Assembly (NCBI GenBank): GCA_030147805.1
Contig: JASBUR010000051.1
Location: 1 to 64,000 of the forward strand
Source: Sphingomonadaceae bacterium
GTDB lineage: Bacteria > Pseudomonadota > Alphaproteobacteria > Sphingomonadales > Sphingomonadaceae
Direction of reading: 5' to 3'
Length of the DNA stretch: 64,000 nt
Part shown: piece after piece, positions 39,449-50,468 of the stretch
How positions within the stretch are numbered: the first letter of the stretch is position 1
Layout: the number at the start of each line of letters is the position of its first letter
The notes under the pieces: generated by a model
Seen by the model: the letters and a program-made list of their open reading frames with translations, nothing else
Databases searched by the model: none
What the model was told of the DNA's origin: nothing
Made by a program: the position numbers and the translations under genes

Positions 39449-40888
39449 ATGTTCGAGAGCCTATCAGACCGCCTTTCGGGCGTCTTCGACAAGCTCCGCG
39501 GCCGTGGCGCGCTGACGGAGGCCGACGTGCGCGCGGCGATGCGCGAGGTGCGCGTCGCGCTGCTCGAGGCCGATGTCGCGCTCCCCGTCGTCAAGAGCTT
39601 CGTCGACAAGGCGACCGAGCGCGCGATCGGCGCCGAGGTCATCCGTTCGATCACCCCCGGCCAGATGGTCGTCAAGATCGTCCATGACGCGCTGATCGAG
39701 ATGCTCGGCGGCGACAGCGAGGGGCTGAACCTCGACGTCACCCCGCCGGCGGTCATCATGATGGTCGGCCTCCAGGGCTCGGGCAAGACCACCACCACTG
39801 CCAAGATCGCCAAGCGCCTTTCGGAGAAAGAGCGCAAGAAGGTCATGATGGCGTCGCTCGACGTCAACCGTCCGGCGGCGCAGGACCAGCTGCGCATCCT
39901 CGGCGAGCAGATCAGCGTCGCGACCTTGCCGATCATCGCCGGGCAGCAGCCGGTCGACATCGCGCGCCGTGCCATGCAGGCGGCGAAGCTGCAGGGCTTC
40001 GACGTGCTGCTGCTCGACACCGCCGGCCGGCTCCACGTCGACCAGGCGCTGATGGCCGAGATGCAGGCGGTCGCCGGCGCGTCCGACCCCGCCGAAATCC
40101 TGCTCGTCGTCGACTCGCTGACCGGCCAGGACGCGGTCAACGTCGCGCAGTCGTTCGCCGGCCAGGTCGATCTGACCGGCGTCGTGCTGACGCGGATGGA
40201 CGGCGATGCGCGCGGCGGTGCCGCGCTGTCGATGCGCGCGGTCACGCAGAAGCCGATCAAGTTCGCCGGCACCGGCGAGAAGCTCGACGCGCTCGATGCC
40301 TTCGATCCGCAGCGCGTCGCCGGCCGCATCCTCGGCATGGGCGACGTCGTCAGCCTCGTCGAGCGCGCGTCGGAGACGATCCAGCAGGACGAGGCGGAGA
40401 AGCTCGCGGCCAAGATGGCCAAGGGTCAGTTCGACATGAACGACCTGCGCGCGCAGCTCAACCAGATGCAGCGCATGGGCGGCATGGGCGCGCTGATGGG
40501 CATGCTGCCCGGCATGGGCAAGATGCAGAAGCAGGCCGAGGCGTCGGGCGTCAACGACAAGACGCTGTCGCGCATGGAGGCGGTCATCCTGTCGATGACC
40601 CCCAAGGAGCGCGCCAAGCCCGAGATCATCGCGGCGAAGCGCAAGATCCGCATCGCCAAGGGCGCGGGCACGACGGTGCAGGAGGTGAACAAGCTCCTGA
40701 AGATGCACCAGGAAATGGCCAACGCCATGAAGAAGATCAAGAAGATGGGCGGCATGGGCGGCCTGATGAAGATGATGGGCAAGATGCCCGGCGGCATGGC
40801 CGGGATGCTCGGCGGCGGCGCCGGTGGCGGTGCCCCGCAGCTCCCCGGCGGCATGCCGCCCGGCTTCGACAAATTACTGAAACGCTAA
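39449..40888 (+). CDS. ffh: signal recognition particle protein Ffh
   Basis: MFESLSDRLSGVFDKLRGRGALTEADVRAAMREVRVALLEADVALPVV, GLQGSGKTTTTAKIA, Met-rich M domain. Confidence 0.97.
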   Translation: MFESLSDRLSGVFDKLRGRGALTEADVRAAMREVRVALLEADVALPVVKSFVDKATERAIGAEVIRSITPGQMVVKIVHDALIEMLGGDSEGLNLDVTPPAVIMMVGLQGSGKTTTTAKIAKRLSEKERKKVMMASLDVNRPAAQDQLRILGEQISVATLPIIAGQQPVDIARRAMQAAKLQGFDVLLLDTAGRLHVDQALMAEMQAVAGASDPAEILLVVDSLTGQDAVNVAQSFAGQVDLTGVVLTRMDGDARGGAALSMRAVTQKPIKFAGTGEKLDALDAFDPQRVAGRILGMGDVVSLVERASETIQQDEAEKLAAKMAKGQFDMNDLRAQLNQMQRMGGMGALMGMLPGMGKMQKQAEASGVNDKTLSRMEAVILSMTPKERAKPEIIAAKRKIRIAKGAGTTVQEVNKLLKMHQEMANAMKKIKKMGGMGGLMKMMGKMPGGMAGMLGGGAGGGAPQLPGGMPPGFDKLLKR

Positions 40889-40916
40889 ATCGAAATTACT
40901 GAGGAAGGACTAGACT

Positions 40917-41456
40917 ATGGCTCTTGCAATCCGGCTCGCCCGCGGCGGCGCGAAGAAGCGGCCCTATTACCGCATCGTCGTCACCGACTCGCGCAACGCG
41001 CGCGACGGCCGCTTCATCGAGAAGATCGGCACCTACAACCCGCTGCTGGCGAAGGATTCGGGCGAGCGCGTGAAGCTCGACACCGAGCGCGCCGCGCACT
41101 GGCTCGGCGTCGGCGCGCAGCCGTCGGACCGCGTTGCGCGCTTCCTCGATGCCGCCGGTGTCCGCACCCGCGCCGCGAAGAACAACCCGAAGAAGGGCGA
41201 GCCGGGCGAGAAGGCCAAGGAGCGCAGCGAGACGCGCGCCACCAAGACGGCCGAGCGTGAGGCTGCTGCTGCCGAGGCCGCCGCGCAGCCGGCGGCCGCG
41301 GCTGAAGAGGCCGAGACCGAGGCGGTCGTCGCCGCGGCGATCGAGTCGACCGAAGCCGGCATCGCCGGCGATGCCGTCGAGGCGGAAGCCGAGGCCCCGG
41401 CCGAAGCCGCTGCCGAGGCGCCCGCCGAGGACGAGAAGAAGGCCGACGAGGCCTAA
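40917..41456 (+). CDS. rpsP: 30S ribosomal protein S16 with long Ala/Glu-rich C-terminal extension
   Basis: [44 protein letters not shown]; 179 aa total. Confidence 0.96.
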   Translation: MALAIRLARGGAKKRPYYRIVVTDSRNARDGRFIEKIGTYNPLLAKDSGERVKLDTERAAHWLGVGAQPSDRVARFLDAAGVRTRAAKNNPKKGEPGEKAKERSETRATKTAEREAAAAEAAAQPAAAAEEAETEAVVAAAIESTEAGIAGDAVEAEAEAPAEAAAEAPAEDEKKADEA

Positions 41457-41459
41457 GCC

Positions 41460-41948
41460 TTGTCGGGCGGGGCCCGGGTCACGCTTGCCGCCGTCGCCGG
41501 TGCTCATGGCATCGGCGGCGAGGTGAGGCTCAAGCTGTTCGCCGAGAGCCTGGACTCGCTTCGCCGCCACAAGAGCTTCGAGGTTGCCGGGCGAACGCTG
41601 ACGCTGAAGTCGCTGAAGCCCGGCAAGCCCGACGCGACCGCGCGGTTCGCCGAGATCGGCTCGCGCGACGAGGCGGAGGCGCTGCGCGGCACGCTGCTGA
41701 CCGTCGACCGCGCCGAACTGCCGCCGCTCGCCGAGGGCGAGTTCTATCACAGCGACCTGATCGGCCTGTCCGCCGTCACACCTGACGGTGCGACGGTCGG
41801 CACCGTCGTCGCCGTCGAGAATTTCGGCGCCGGCGACATCCTTGAGATCGAGAAGCCCGACGGCAAGCGCTTCATGCTGCCGTTCCGCCCCGAGGCGGTG
41901 CCCGTGGTCGGCGAGCGTGTGGTGATTGAACCGGCATTCGTTGCGTAG
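41460..41948 (+). CDS. rimM: 16S rRNA processing protein RimM
   Basis: VTLAAVAGAHGIGGEVRLKLFAES, LPPLAEGEFYHSDLIGLSAVTPDG, MLPFRPEAVPVV; TTG start proposed. Confidence 0.93.
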   Translation: MSGGARVTLAAVAGAHGIGGEVRLKLFAESLDSLRRHKSFEVAGRTLTLKSLKPGKPDATARFAEIGSRDEAEALRGTLLTVDRAELPPLAEGEFYHSDLIGLSAVTPDGATVGTVVAVENFGAGDILEIEKPDGKRFMLPFRPEAVPVVGERVVIEPAFVA

Positions 41949-41968
41949 TATATACGATCCGTATATAC
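41948..41968. promoter_or_regulatory. perfect palindromic operator-like element upstream of antitoxin gene
   Basis: GTATATACG-atc-CGTATATAC, 9-bp perfect arms, overlaps last base of rimM stop codon and sits directly upstream of the antitoxin ORF. Confidence 0.75.
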
Positions 41969-41978
41969 GGAGGCCGTG

Positions 41979-42242
41979 ATGGCGCGCCAGTGGCGGACCA
42001 AGACATTCAAATCGGGTAATTCTGTTGCGGTACGGCTGCCGAAGTCGGCCGGTCTGACTGAGGGTGACGACGTCGTTCTCGTGCCGCACGATGACGGAAG
42101 CTTCAGCTTCTGGCGCGAGCAGGATGGGGCGAAGGTCCTGGACGGTTTGTTCGGCGCCTTCTCCGCCGGGTTCATGTCCGAAGGACGCGGCGACATCGAG
42201 CAGGCCGAACGCGACTGGAATGGGCAGCACCGCGCGGCCTGA
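41979..42242 (+). CDS. vapB: AbrB/VapB-type antitoxin
   Basis: WRTKTFKSGNSVAVRLPKSAGLTEGDDVVLVPHDDG SpoVT-AbrB fold pattern. Confidence 0.88.
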   Translation: MARQWRTKTFKSGNSVAVRLPKSAGLTEGDDVVLVPHDDGSFSFWREQDGAKVLDGLFGAFSAGFMSEGRGDIEQAERDWNGQHRAA

Positions 42243-42244
42243 CG

Positions 42245-42634
42245 ATGTTCATGCTCGACACCAATGTCTGCATCGATTTCGCGCTAGGCCGCAGTGATGT
42301 CCTGCGCGCCCGCGTGCGCCGCTTCTACAACAGCGGCCTCGCCATTTCCGCGATCACGCTCGCCGAACTCAGGGTCGGTGCGCGTCATCCTGACGCCGAT
42401 CCTGAAGATCAGCGGCGGCTCGACGTGCTGATCGGGACGCTCAATCTGCACGATTTCGATGGGCGTGCTGCGGACGACTACGGCTCGCTTGCGCGCGAAG
42501 TCGGGGTGAAGCGTGCGAGCTTCGACCGTCTGATTGCGGCCCATGCACGCTCGCTCGATCTAACCCTCGTCACAAACAATCCTCGTGACTTTGCCGACGT
42601 CAAAGGTCTGCGTGTCGAGAATTGGTGCGCATGA
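42245..42634 (+). CDS. vapC: VapC-type PIN-domain ribonuclease toxin
   Basis: [60 protein letters not shown] with conserved acidic residues. Confidence 0.93.
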   Translation: MFMLDTNVCIDFALGRSDVLRARVRRFYNSGLAISAITLAELRVGARHPDADPEDQRRLDVLIGTLNLHDFDGRAADDYGSLAREVGVKRASFDRLIAAHARSLDLTLVTNNPRDFADVKGLRVENWCA

Positions 42635-43377
42635 CCTGGCTTGCCACCGTGCTTACGCTCTACCCGGAGATGTTCCCCGGTCCGCTCGGGCAGAGCCTCG
42701 CCGGCCGCGCGTTGACCGATGGCAGCTGGTCGCTCGACGCCGTGAACATCCGCGACTTCGCCACCGACAAGCATCGCTCGGTCGACGATACGCCGGCGGG
42801 CGGCGGACCGGGCATGGTGCTGCGCGTCGATGTGCTCTCGCGCGCGATCGACGCCGTTCGCGATCGGCAGCCGGCAGCGCCGGTGCTGGCGATGTCGCCG
42901 CGCGGGCGCCCGCTGACGCAGGCGCGCGTGCGCGAGCTGGCAGCTGGCCCCGGCGTCACGCTGCTCTGCGGCCGTTTCGAGGGCTTTGACGAGCGCTTGT
43001 TCGACGGCCGCGATGTCGAGCCGGTATCGATTGGCGACTATATCCTGTCGGGCGGCGAGCCCGCCGCGCTCGTGCTCCTCGATGCTTGCGTGCGCCTGCT
43101 CCCCGGTGTAATGGGCGCGGCTTCGAGCGGAGAGCAGGAAAGCTTCGAAAGCGGACTGCTCGAATATCCGCACTATACCCGACCACCCGAGTGGGAGGGG
43201 CGCACGATCCCCGAAGTGCTGCGATCGGGGGATCATGCGCGGATCGACGCCTGGCGACTGGCCCAGGCCGAGACCGATACACGGCTAAGGCGGCCGGACC
43301 TTTGGGAACGCTACGACAGCGTTCGGGTCAGGTCGCCCTCTGGCGCGCGGCGAACGAACAAGGACGAAAAGGCATGA
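42631..43377 (+). CDS. trmD: tRNA (guanine-N1)-methyltransferase TrmD
   Basis: [64 protein letters not shown]; start ATGA overlaps vapC stop. Confidence 0.96.
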   Translation: MTWLATVLTLYPEMFPGPLGQSLAGRALTDGSWSLDAVNIRDFATDKHRSVDDTPAGGGPGMVLRVDVLSRAIDAVRDRQPAAPVLAMSPRGRPLTQARVRELAAGPGVTLLCGRFEGFDERLFDGRDVEPVSIGDYILSGGEPAALVLLDACVRLLPGVMGAASSGEQESFESGLLEYPHYTRPPEWEGRTIPEVLRSGDHARIDAWRLAQAETDTRLRRPDLWERYDSVRVRSPSGARRTNKDEKA

Positions 43378-43763
43378 ACCTTATCCAGCAGATCGAGGCC
43401 GAACAGGTCGCGAAATTTGCCGCCAACAAGAAGATCCCCGAGTTCCGCGCCGGCGACACGCTGCGCGTCGGCGTCAAGGTGATCGAAGGCGAGCGCAGCC
43501 GTATCCAGTTCTTCGAAGGCGTGTGCATCGCGCGCGCCAACAAGGGCATCAACAGCAATTTCACCGTTCGCAAGGTGAGCTTCGGCGAGGGCGTCGAGCG
43601 CGTCTTCCCGCTCTACTCGCCGAACGTCGACACGATCGATCTGGTTCGCCGCGGCGTGGTGCGTCGCGCCAAGCTCTATTATCTGCGCGGCCGCTCGGGC
43701 AAGTCGGCCCGCATCGTGGAACGCCGCGAGGCCCGGCCCGAGAAGACCGCGCCGGCGGCGTAA
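43374..43763 (+). CDS. rplS: 50S ribosomal protein L19
   Basis: [69 protein letters not shown]. Confidence 0.97.
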   Translation: MNLIQQIEAEQVAKFAANKKIPEFRAGDTLRVGVKVIEGERSRIQFFEGVCIARANKGINSNFTVRKVSFGEGVERVFPLYSPNVDTIDLVRRGVVRRAKLYYLRGRSGKSARIVERREARPEKTAPAA

Positions 43764-43784
43764 GCGCCGCCACTTGCGCGACGC

Positions 43785-43820
43785 CGAAACGGCCGTCGGA
43801 GCGATCCGGCGGCCGTTTCG
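43785..43820. terminator. hairpin between convergent rplS and a hypothetical gene
   Basis: CGAAACGGCCG ... CGGCCGTTTCG inverted repeat, 11-bp arms. Confidence 0.5.
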
Positions 43821-44252
43821 CTATTTGGCGCGGACGCGCGCGACGGCGGCTGTGGCGCGCGCGTTGATATGCCGGCGCAGGGCCTCGACAGCGATATCGG
43901 TCTGCGCCGCGACCTGCGCTTCGGAGCTTCCGTACATCATCTCGCGCAGCGACTGCGCCAGCACCGGTCGCACCTGCGTTTCGAAATAGGCGCATTTGCG
44001 CACGACGTTGGCGGTCGATCGCTTCGGACCGAGCGTGCTGTAGGCGAGGAACTGGGCCGACAGGTCGATGCACGTCTCCCAGTTGCCGAGGATCACGGCC
44101 GCCTGCTGCGCCGGGGTGAGCGGCGGCACCATGGGTGCCGGGGTCGTGGCGGGCGGCGGCGCCGGAGTCTGCGCCGCGACGGGCAATGCCAGAAGGGCGG
44201 CGACCGCCAACAGACAGGCTCCGTGCCGACCCCGCATCCGACCCTCGCTCAA
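43821..44252 (-). CDS. secreted hypothetical protein
   Basis: [62 protein letters not shown]; signal peptide and Cys-containing mature region. Confidence 0.65.
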   Translation of the reverse strand: MSEGRMRGRHGACLLAVAALLALPVAAQTPAPPPATTPAPMVPPLTPAQQAAVILGNWETCIDLSAQFLAYSTLGPKRSTANVVRKCAYFETQVRPVLAQSLREMMYGSSEAQVAAQTDIAVEALRRHINARATAAVARVRAK

Positions 44253-44377
44253 GACGCACGAATCGGCGCCGTTGCCCCCTTGGTGCTATGAACACCCCCC
44301 ATGGTGCAAGCGTCCTCGGCGCGACGGCGCAACAGATGATTGACCCGTCGCCGTCAGGCAGGCAAAGGCGACATATT

Positions 44378-45793
44378 ATGTCGCAGCAGCCCCGAACCCT
44401 GTACGAAAAAGTCTGGCACGATCATGTCGTCTCGCGCCGCGACGACGGTACCAGTCTGATCTGGATCGACCGTCACCTCATCCACGAGGTCACGACACCG
44501 CAGGCGTTCGAGGGACTCCGCATTGCCGGGCGGCGGTTGCGCCGGCCCGACCTCACGCTGGCTGTTCCCGACCACAATGTTCCGACCAGGGACCGGCGGC
44601 TGCCCAACCCGGACCCCGAATCGACGACGCAGCTGGCGATGCTCGAAAGCAATTGCGCCGAGTTCGGCGTCGAACTGATCGACATTCATGCTGCCGAACA
44701 GGGCATCGTCCACGTCATCGGTCCCGAACAGGGATTCACGCTTCCCGGGCTTACCATCGTCTGCGGCGACAGCCATACCGCGACGCACGGCGCGTTCGGC
44801 GCGCTCGCCTTCGGCATCGGCACCTCGGAGATCGAGCATGTCTTCGCGACGCAGACGTTGCTGCTCAGGCAGGCGAAGACGATGGAGGTGCGCGTCACCG
44901 GCACGCTCGGCTTTTCGGTGACCGCCAAGGATGTCGCGCTGGCGATCATCGGCCGACTCGGCACCGCCGGGGGGACCGGCTACGTCGTCGAATATACCGG
45001 CGAGGTCATTCGCGACCTGTCGATCGAGGGCCGCATGACCGTCTGCAACATGGCGATCGAGGGCGGTGCGCGGTCGGGGATGGTCGCCCCCGACGAGAAG
45101 ACCTTTGCCTATCTCAGGGGTCGCCCGCGCGCCCCGACCGGCGCGCGGTGGGATGCTGCGGTCGCCTACTGGCGGACGCTGCCGAGCGACGCCGGCGCAG
45201 CCTATGACGCGACGCTGACCATCGACGGCAGCGAGATCGCGCCGCAGGTGACCTGGGGGACTTCGCCCGAGGACGTCGTGCCGATCACCGGCCGCGTGCC
45301 GGCGCCCGACAGCTTCGCCGACGCCGGCAAGCGCGACGCCGCCCTGCGGTCGCTCGCCTACATGGATCTGGCGCCGGGGACCCGTCTGCAGGACGTGGCG
45401 GTCGAGAATGTCTTCATCGGCAGCTGCACCAACAGCCGCATCGAGGATCTGCGGGCTGCGGCGGCGGTCGCCAAGGGGCGACATATCGCTTCGAATATCC
45501 GCCAGGCGCTGGTCGTGCCGGGCTCGGGGCTGGTCAAGCGGCAGGCGGAGGCCGAAGGCCTCGATCGCATCTTCACCGAGGCGGGCTTCGACTGGCGCGA
45601 GCCGGGCTGCTCGATGTGCCTCAGCATGAACCCCGACCGGGTCCCGGCGGGCGAACGCTGCGCCTCGACCTCCAACCGCAACTTCGTCGGCCGGCAGGGG
45701 CCGGGCGCGCGTACGCACCTCCTGTCGCCGGCGATGGCGGCGGCGGCGGCGGTTACCGGTCGCCTGACCGACGTTCGCGAACTGATGGGCTGA
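44378..45793 (+). CDS. leuC: 3-isopropylmalate dehydratase large subunit
   Basis: [61 protein letters not shown]. Confidence 0.97.
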   Translation: MSQQPRTLYEKVWHDHVVSRRDDGTSLIWIDRHLIHEVTTPQAFEGLRIAGRRLRRPDLTLAVPDHNVPTRDRRLPNPDPESTTQLAMLESNCAEFGVELIDIHAAEQGIVHVIGPEQGFTLPGLTIVCGDSHTATHGAFGALAFGIGTSEIEHVFATQTLLLRQAKTMEVRVTGTLGFSVTAKDVALAIIGRLGTAGGTGYVVEYTGEVIRDLSIEGRMTVCNMAIEGGARSGMVAPDEKTFAYLRGRPRAPTGARWDAAVAYWRTLPSDAGAAYDATLTIDGSEIAPQVTWGTSPEDVVPITGRVPAPDSFADAGKRDAALRSLAYMDLAPGTRLQDVAVENVFIGSCTNSRIEDLRAAAAVAKGRHIASNIRQALVVPGSGLVKRQAEAEGLDRIFTEAGFDWREPGCSMCLSMNPDRVPAGERCASTSNRNFVGRQGPGARTHLLSPAMAAAAAVTGRLTDVRELMG

Positions 45794-45795
45794 TC

Positions 45796-46377
45796 ATGCA
45801 GGCATTCGACACGCTCACCGGCATTGCGGTGCCCTTCGGCGCCGCCAACGTCGACACCGATGCGATTATCCCGGCGCGCTTCCTCAAGACGGTGACGCGT
45901 ACCGGCCTGGGCAGGGGGGCGTTCGCGGCGCTGCGCGAAAATCCCGACAATCTGTTCGACAGCCCGCGCAACGCCGGCGCGCCGATCCTGATCGCCGGCG
46001 ACAATTTCGGCTGCGGCTCGAGCCGCGAGCATGCGCCCTGGGCGCTCGCCGACCTCGGCTTTCGCACGGTGATCGCGCCGAGCTTCGCCGACATCTTCGC
46101 CGGCAATGCCTTCAAGAACGGCCTGCTCCTCGTCGTGCTGCCGCAGGCGCAGATCGACCGGCTGATGGCGATCGCCGGCGAGCATGAGATCACCGTCGAC
46201 CTCGAAAACCAGGTCGTCACCACGCCCTTCCAGGACCGCTTTGCGTTCGAGATCGACCCGTTTCGCAAGGCCTGCCTGCTGGGCGGACTCGACGAGATCG
46301 GCCTGACGACGCAGATGGAGGGCGAGATCGCCGCCTATGAGGCGCGGCTGCAGCGCGAAAGGCCGTGGGCGGCATGA
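45796..46377 (+). CDS. leuD: 3-isopropylmalate dehydratase small subunit
   Basis: [38 protein letters not shown]. Confidence 0.97.
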   Translation: MQAFDTLTGIAVPFGAANVDTDAIIPARFLKTVTRTGLGRGAFAALRENPDNLFDSPRNAGAPILIAGDNFGCGSSREHAPWALADLGFRTVIAPSFADIFAGNAFKNGLLLVVLPQAQIDRLMAIAGEHEITVDLENQVVTTPFQDRFAFEIDPFRKACLLGGLDEIGLTTQMEGEIAAYEARLQRERPWAA

Positions 46378-47444
46378 CGAAGACGCTTCTCCTTCTTCCT
46401 GGCGACGGCATCGGCCCCGAGGTGACCGCCGAAAGCCGCCGTGTCGTCGAGCGGCTGAACGCCGCGGCCGGCCTCGGGGTCGAGGTCGAGGAGGCGCTGT
46501 TCGGCGGTGCGGCGATCGATGCGACGGGCGACCCGATCGAGGCGGCGACGATCGCCCGCGCGAAAGCGGTCGATGCGGTGCTGATGGGCGCCGTCGGCGG
46601 CCCGAAGTGGGCGAACCAGCCGTTCGACACGCGTCCCGAGGCGGGCCTGCTCAAGCTGCGTGCGGCGATGCAGGTGTTCGCCAATCTCCGCCCGGCGCTA
46701 TGCTTTCCGGCGCTCGCCGATGCCTCGACCTTGAAGCGCGAACATGTTGAAGGGCTGAACATCCTGTTCGTGCGCGAGCTGACCGGCGGCGTCTATTTCG
46801 GCGAGCCGCGCGGTATCGAGGACCTGGGTGGCGGCGAGCGTCGTGGCGTCAACACGCAGGTCTATACCAGCACCGAGATCCGCCGCGTGGCGCGCGTCGC
46901 CTTCGAGCTGGCGAAAGGGCGTAGCGGCAAGGTCTGCTCGGCCGAGAAGTCGAACGTCATGGAATCGGGCCTGCTGTGGAAGCAGGAGGTGCAGAAGCTG
47001 CGCGACGCGGAATATCCGCACGTCGAGCTGTCGCATATGCTCGCCGACAATGCCGCGATGCAGCTCGTCAAGGCGCCCAAGCAGTTCGACATCATCCTGA
47101 CCGACAATCTGTTCGGCGACATTCTCTCGGACGAGGCGGCGATGCTGACCGGGTCGCTCGGCATGCTGCCGTCGGCGGCGATCGGCGAGGCGGGCAAGCC
47201 CGGCCTCTACGAGCCGATCCACGGCTCGGCGCCCGACATCGCCGGGCAGGGCGCGGCCAACCCCTGCGCCTCGATCCTCAGCCTGGCGATGGGGCTGCGC
47301 TACAGCCTCGGTCGTCCCGATCTCGCCGACCGGGTCGAGGCGGCCGTATCGGCGGCGCTCGACGCCGGCGTGCGCACGCGCGACCTGGGCGGTACCGCCA
47401 CGACGCGCGACATGGGCGAGGCGATCCTCGCGCAGCTGGCGTGA
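46374..47444 (+). CDS. leuB: 3-isopropylmalate dehydrogenase
   Basis: [60 protein letters not shown]. Confidence 0.97.
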   Translation: MTKTLLLLPGDGIGPEVTAESRRVVERLNAAAGLGVEVEEALFGGAAIDATGDPIEAATIARAKAVDAVLMGAVGGPKWANQPFDTRPEAGLLKLRAAMQVFANLRPALCFPALADASTLKREHVEGLNILFVRELTGGVYFGEPRGIEDLGGGERRGVNTQVYTSTEIRRVARVAFELAKGRSGKVCSAEKSNVMESGLLWKQEVQKLRDAEYPHVELSHMLADNAAMQLVKAPKQFDIILTDNLFGDILSDEAAMLTGSLGMLPSAAIGEAGKPGLYEPIHGSAPDIAGQGAANPCASILSLAMGLRYSLGRPDLADRVEAAVSAALDAGVRTRDLGGTATTRDMGEAILAQLA

Positions 47445-48103
47445 AGTCCTTCGCGACGCGGGCGTTCGCGGCCTTCGTCACCGGGCTGCTGTTCCTCGCG
47501 CCGATCATCGTCACCATTGTGGTGCTCGACTGGCTGGCCGGCTACGCCGCCGCCGCAGTCGGGCCCGACAGCTTCATCGGCCGGGCGATCAGCAGCGGCG
47601 GATCGGTCGTGGTCGGCGGGCAGGGCGCCGCCTTCGCCTTTTGGGTCGGGCTGCTGCTGGTGCTGCTGCTCATCGCGCTGCTCGGCCTGCTCGTGCAGAC
47701 GCGGCTGCGGCGGCGGCTCGAGGAAGGCTTCGACCGCTTCATCGATCGCGTGCCGGTGCTGCGGTCGATCTACCGGCCGATCGCACAGCTCGTCCGACTG
47801 ATCGGGCCGCAGTCGAACGCCGGCAACCTCGAGAGCATGCGCGTCGTCGCGGTCCGATTCGGCGACGCGACCGAGACGCTGGCGCTGCTCGTCACGCCCG
47901 AGCTGTTCGACGTCGGCGGCCAGCCGCGCCAGCTGGTGCTGCTGACCACCGCGCCGGTTCCCGTCGGCGGCGCGCTGCTGTTCGTCGAGCCCGACAGCGT
48001 CGTCGCGGTCGAGGGACTGAGCGTCGAGGATTTCATCAAATTCTTCGTATCGGTCGGCACCGTCAGGCCAGCCGGTCTCAAGCCCTATACGCCGCTCAAA
48101 TAG
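47441..48103 (+). CDS. DUF502 family membrane protein
   Basis: GTG start; [49 protein letters not shown]. Confidence 0.9.
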   Translation: MKSFATRAFAAFVTGLLFLAPIIVTIVVLDWLAGYAAAAVGPDSFIGRAISSGGSVVVGGQGAAFAFWVGLLLVLLLIALLGLLVQTRLRRRLEEGFDRFIDRVPVLRSIYRPIAQLVRLIGPQSNAGNLESMRVVAVRFGDATETLALLVTPELFDVGGQPRQLVLLTTAPVPVGGALLFVEPDSVVAVEGLSVEDFIKFFVSVGTVRPAGLKPYTPLK

Positions 48104-48169
48104 ATTTACTGTCTTGTCACCAGGCGGCGTGCAGCCGATATCCGCGACCGTTCATCAGGAGGAAACAAC

Positions 48170-49213
48170 ATGGCCTACCGCGTCGTCGTGGTCGGCGCGA
48201 CCGGGAACGTCGGTCGCGAGATGCTCAATATCCTGGCCGAGCGCCAGTTCCCGATCGCCGAGATCGCGGCCGTCGCGAGCCCGCGCTCGACCGGCGACAT
48301 CATCGACTTCGGTGACAGCGGCCGCGAGCTCAAGGTCAAGAACATCGAGCATTTCGACTTCGCGGGCTGGGACATCGCGCTGTTCGCCGCCGGCTCGGGC
48401 CCGGCGAAGGAATATGCGCCCAAGGCGGCGGCGGCGGGCTGCATCGTCATCGATAATTCGTCGCTGTATCGCTACGACGCCGACGTGCCGCTGATCGTGC
48501 CCGAGGTGAACCCCGAGGCGATCGACGGCTATAGCAAGCGCAACATCATCGCCAACCCCAACTGCTCGACCGCTCAGATGGTCGTGGCGCTCAAGCCGCT
48601 GCACGATGCCGCCGGCATCCGGCGCATCGTCGTCTCGACCTACCAGTCGGTGTCGGGCGCGGGCAAGGAGGGCATGGACGAGCTGTTCGAGCAGACCCGC
48701 GCGGTGTTCGTCGGCGATCAGAAGACGCACAGGAAGTTCACCAAGCAGATCGCCTTCAACGTCATTCCGCACATCGACGTGTTCCTCGGCTCCGACAGCG
48801 ACTATGACGGCTACACCAAGGAAGAATGGAAGATGGCGGCCGAGACGGTGAAGATCCTCGACCCCGACGTCCTCGTCACCGCGACCTGCGTTCGCGTGCC
48901 GGTGTTCGTCGGCCATGCCGAGGCGATCAACATCGAGCTCGACCGTCCGCTGTCGGTCGCCGAGGCGCAGCGCATCCTGCGCGAGGCGCCCGGCGTCATG
49001 CTCGTCGACAAGCGCGAGGACGGCGGCTACGTCACGCCGATCGAGTGCGTCGGCGAATATGCCACCTACGTCAGCCGCGTCCGCAAGGACCCGACGATCG
49101 ACAACGGCCTCGTCCTCTGGTGCGTCAGCGACAATCTGCGCAAGGGCGCGGCGCTCAACGCGGTGCAGATCGCCGAACTGCTGGGGCGGCGTCATTTGAA
49201 GAAGGCCGCCTAG
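48170..49213 (+). CDS. asd: aspartate-semialdehyde dehydrogenase
   Basis: VVVGATGNVGREMLNILAERQFP, NIIANPNCSTAQMVVALKPLHD, VSTYQSVSGAGKEGMDEL. Confidence 0.97.
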   Translation: MAYRVVVVGATGNVGREMLNILAERQFPIAEIAAVASPRSTGDIIDFGDSGRELKVKNIEHFDFAGWDIALFAAGSGPAKEYAPKAAAAGCIVIDNSSLYRYDADVPLIVPEVNPEAIDGYSKRNIIANPNCSTAQMVVALKPLHDAAGIRRIVVSTYQSVSGAGKEGMDELFEQTRAVFVGDQKTHRKFTKQIAFNVIPHIDVFLGSDSDYDGYTKEEWKMAAETVKILDPDVLVTATCVRVPVFVGHAEAINIELDRPLSVAEAQRILREAPGVMLVDKREDGGYVTPIECVGEYATYVSRVRKDPTIDNGLVLWCVSDNLRKGAALNAVQIAELLGRRHLKKAA

Positions 49214-49216
49214 ATC

Positions 49217-49654
49217 ATGGACGCGACCGGCGGGTGCATGTGCGGCAAGGTCCGCTATGTGGCCGCGGTTGCAACCGACGACGCCTATCTCTGCCATTGC
49301 CGCATGTGCCAGCGCGCCAGCGGCAACGTCTCGTTGGCGATGAAGAATGTGAAGAAGGCCGACGTGCGCTGGGAGCGCGAGCCCGACTATTATGCCTCGT
49401 CGCCGATCGCCCGCCGCGGCTTCTGCGCCGCTTGCGGCACCTCGCTGACCTTCGAATATCACGATAGCGACCAGCTCGACCTGATCGTCGGCAGCTTCGA
49501 CGATCCGTCGCGCTTCGTGCCGAAGCATCATTTCGGCGCCGAGAACCTCCACCGCGCCTGGATCGACACGTCGGGGCTGCCCGAGTACCGCGTCGATCAA
49601 TATCAACCGATCGTCGATCGCTGGCTGAAGAGCACGGGAAAGCTGCCAGAGTGA
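49217..49654 (+). CDS. GFA family protein (glutathione-dependent formaldehyde-activating-like)
   Basis: TGGCMCGKVRY, CHCRMCQRASG, FCAACGTSLTF zinc-binding Cys motifs. Confidence 0.93.
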   Translation: MDATGGCMCGKVRYVAAVATDDAYLCHCRMCQRASGNVSLAMKNVKKADVRWEREPDYYASSPIARRGFCAACGTSLTFEYHDSDQLDLIVGSFDDPSRFVPKHHFGAENLHRAWIDTSGLPEYRVDQYQPIVDRWLKSTGKLPE

Positions 49655-50406
49655 ACAGCGTCTCCGAACATCATTTCGCGTCCTTCGATGGCGAGCGGAT
49701 TGCCTGGCGCGAGCTGGGCGAAGGTCGCGCCGTGATCCTGTTGCATGGGCTGTTCAGCCATGCCGAGATGAACTGGCTGCGCTGGAAGACCGCGCCGGTG
49801 ATCGCCGCGGCGGGCTTCCGCGTGATCATGCCCGATTTTCGGGCGCACGGCCTCAGCGCCGCGCCGCATGACGCCGCTGCCTATCCGCTCGATGTGCTGG
49901 CGCAGGACATCGAGGCGCTGGTCGCGCATCTCGGCCTGACCGACTTCGACCTCGGCGGCTATTCGCTCGGCGCGCGCACGACGGTGCGGCTGCTGGTGCG
50001 CGGGCTGCGGCCGCGCCGCGCCGTGCTCGCCGGCATGGGGCTTAACGGCATCGTCGGGTCGAAACTGCGCAGCGACTTCTTCCTCGACGCGATCGCCAAC
50101 CGCGACAGCGTCGAACAGGGCACGCCGGCGTGGATGGCGGTGCAGTTCATGAAGACCACCGGTACCGATCCCGAGGCGGTCGCGCACGTGCTGCGCGTTC
50201 AGCAGACCACCGAGGCGGCGGCGCTCGCCCGCATCGACATGCCGGTGCTGGTCGTCTGCGGCGTCGACGACGACGACAATGGCTCCGCCCCCGATCTGGC
50301 CGCGGCGCTGCCCGACGGCCGCTACGTCGGGATCCCCGGCAACCATATGAGCTCGGTCACCCGGCCCGAGCTCGGCACCGCGATCCGCGACTTCCTCGTC
50401 GCTTGA
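49651..50406 (+). CDS. alpha/beta hydrolase
   Basis: VILLHGLFSHAEMNW, DLGGYSLGARTTVRLL nucleophile elbow GYSLG. Confidence 0.9.
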   Translation: MNSVSEHHFASFDGERIAWRELGEGRAVILLHGLFSHAEMNWLRWKTAPVIAAAGFRVIMPDFRAHGLSAAPHDAAAYPLDVLAQDIEALVAHLGLTDFDLGGYSLGARTTVRLLVRGLRPRRAVLAGMGLNGIVGSKLRSDFFLDAIANRDSVEQGTPAWMAVQFMKTTGTDPEAVAHVLRVQQTTEAAALARIDMPVLVVCGVDDDDNGSAPDLAAALPDGRYVGIPGNHMSSVTRPELGTAIRDFLVA

Positions 50407-50468
50407 CGCCCCGGCGGCGATGGCGTTTGTGACGCGCCATCACAAGAATCCGTAAGGGGAGTCGACCT

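Noticed and set aside
44288-44377. In-frame upstream ATG extending leuC, or a leader peptide ([30 protein letters not shown])
   Set aside because: No run of Leu codons and no attenuator-like hairpin pair seen; [13 protein letters not shown] is the usual LeuC start
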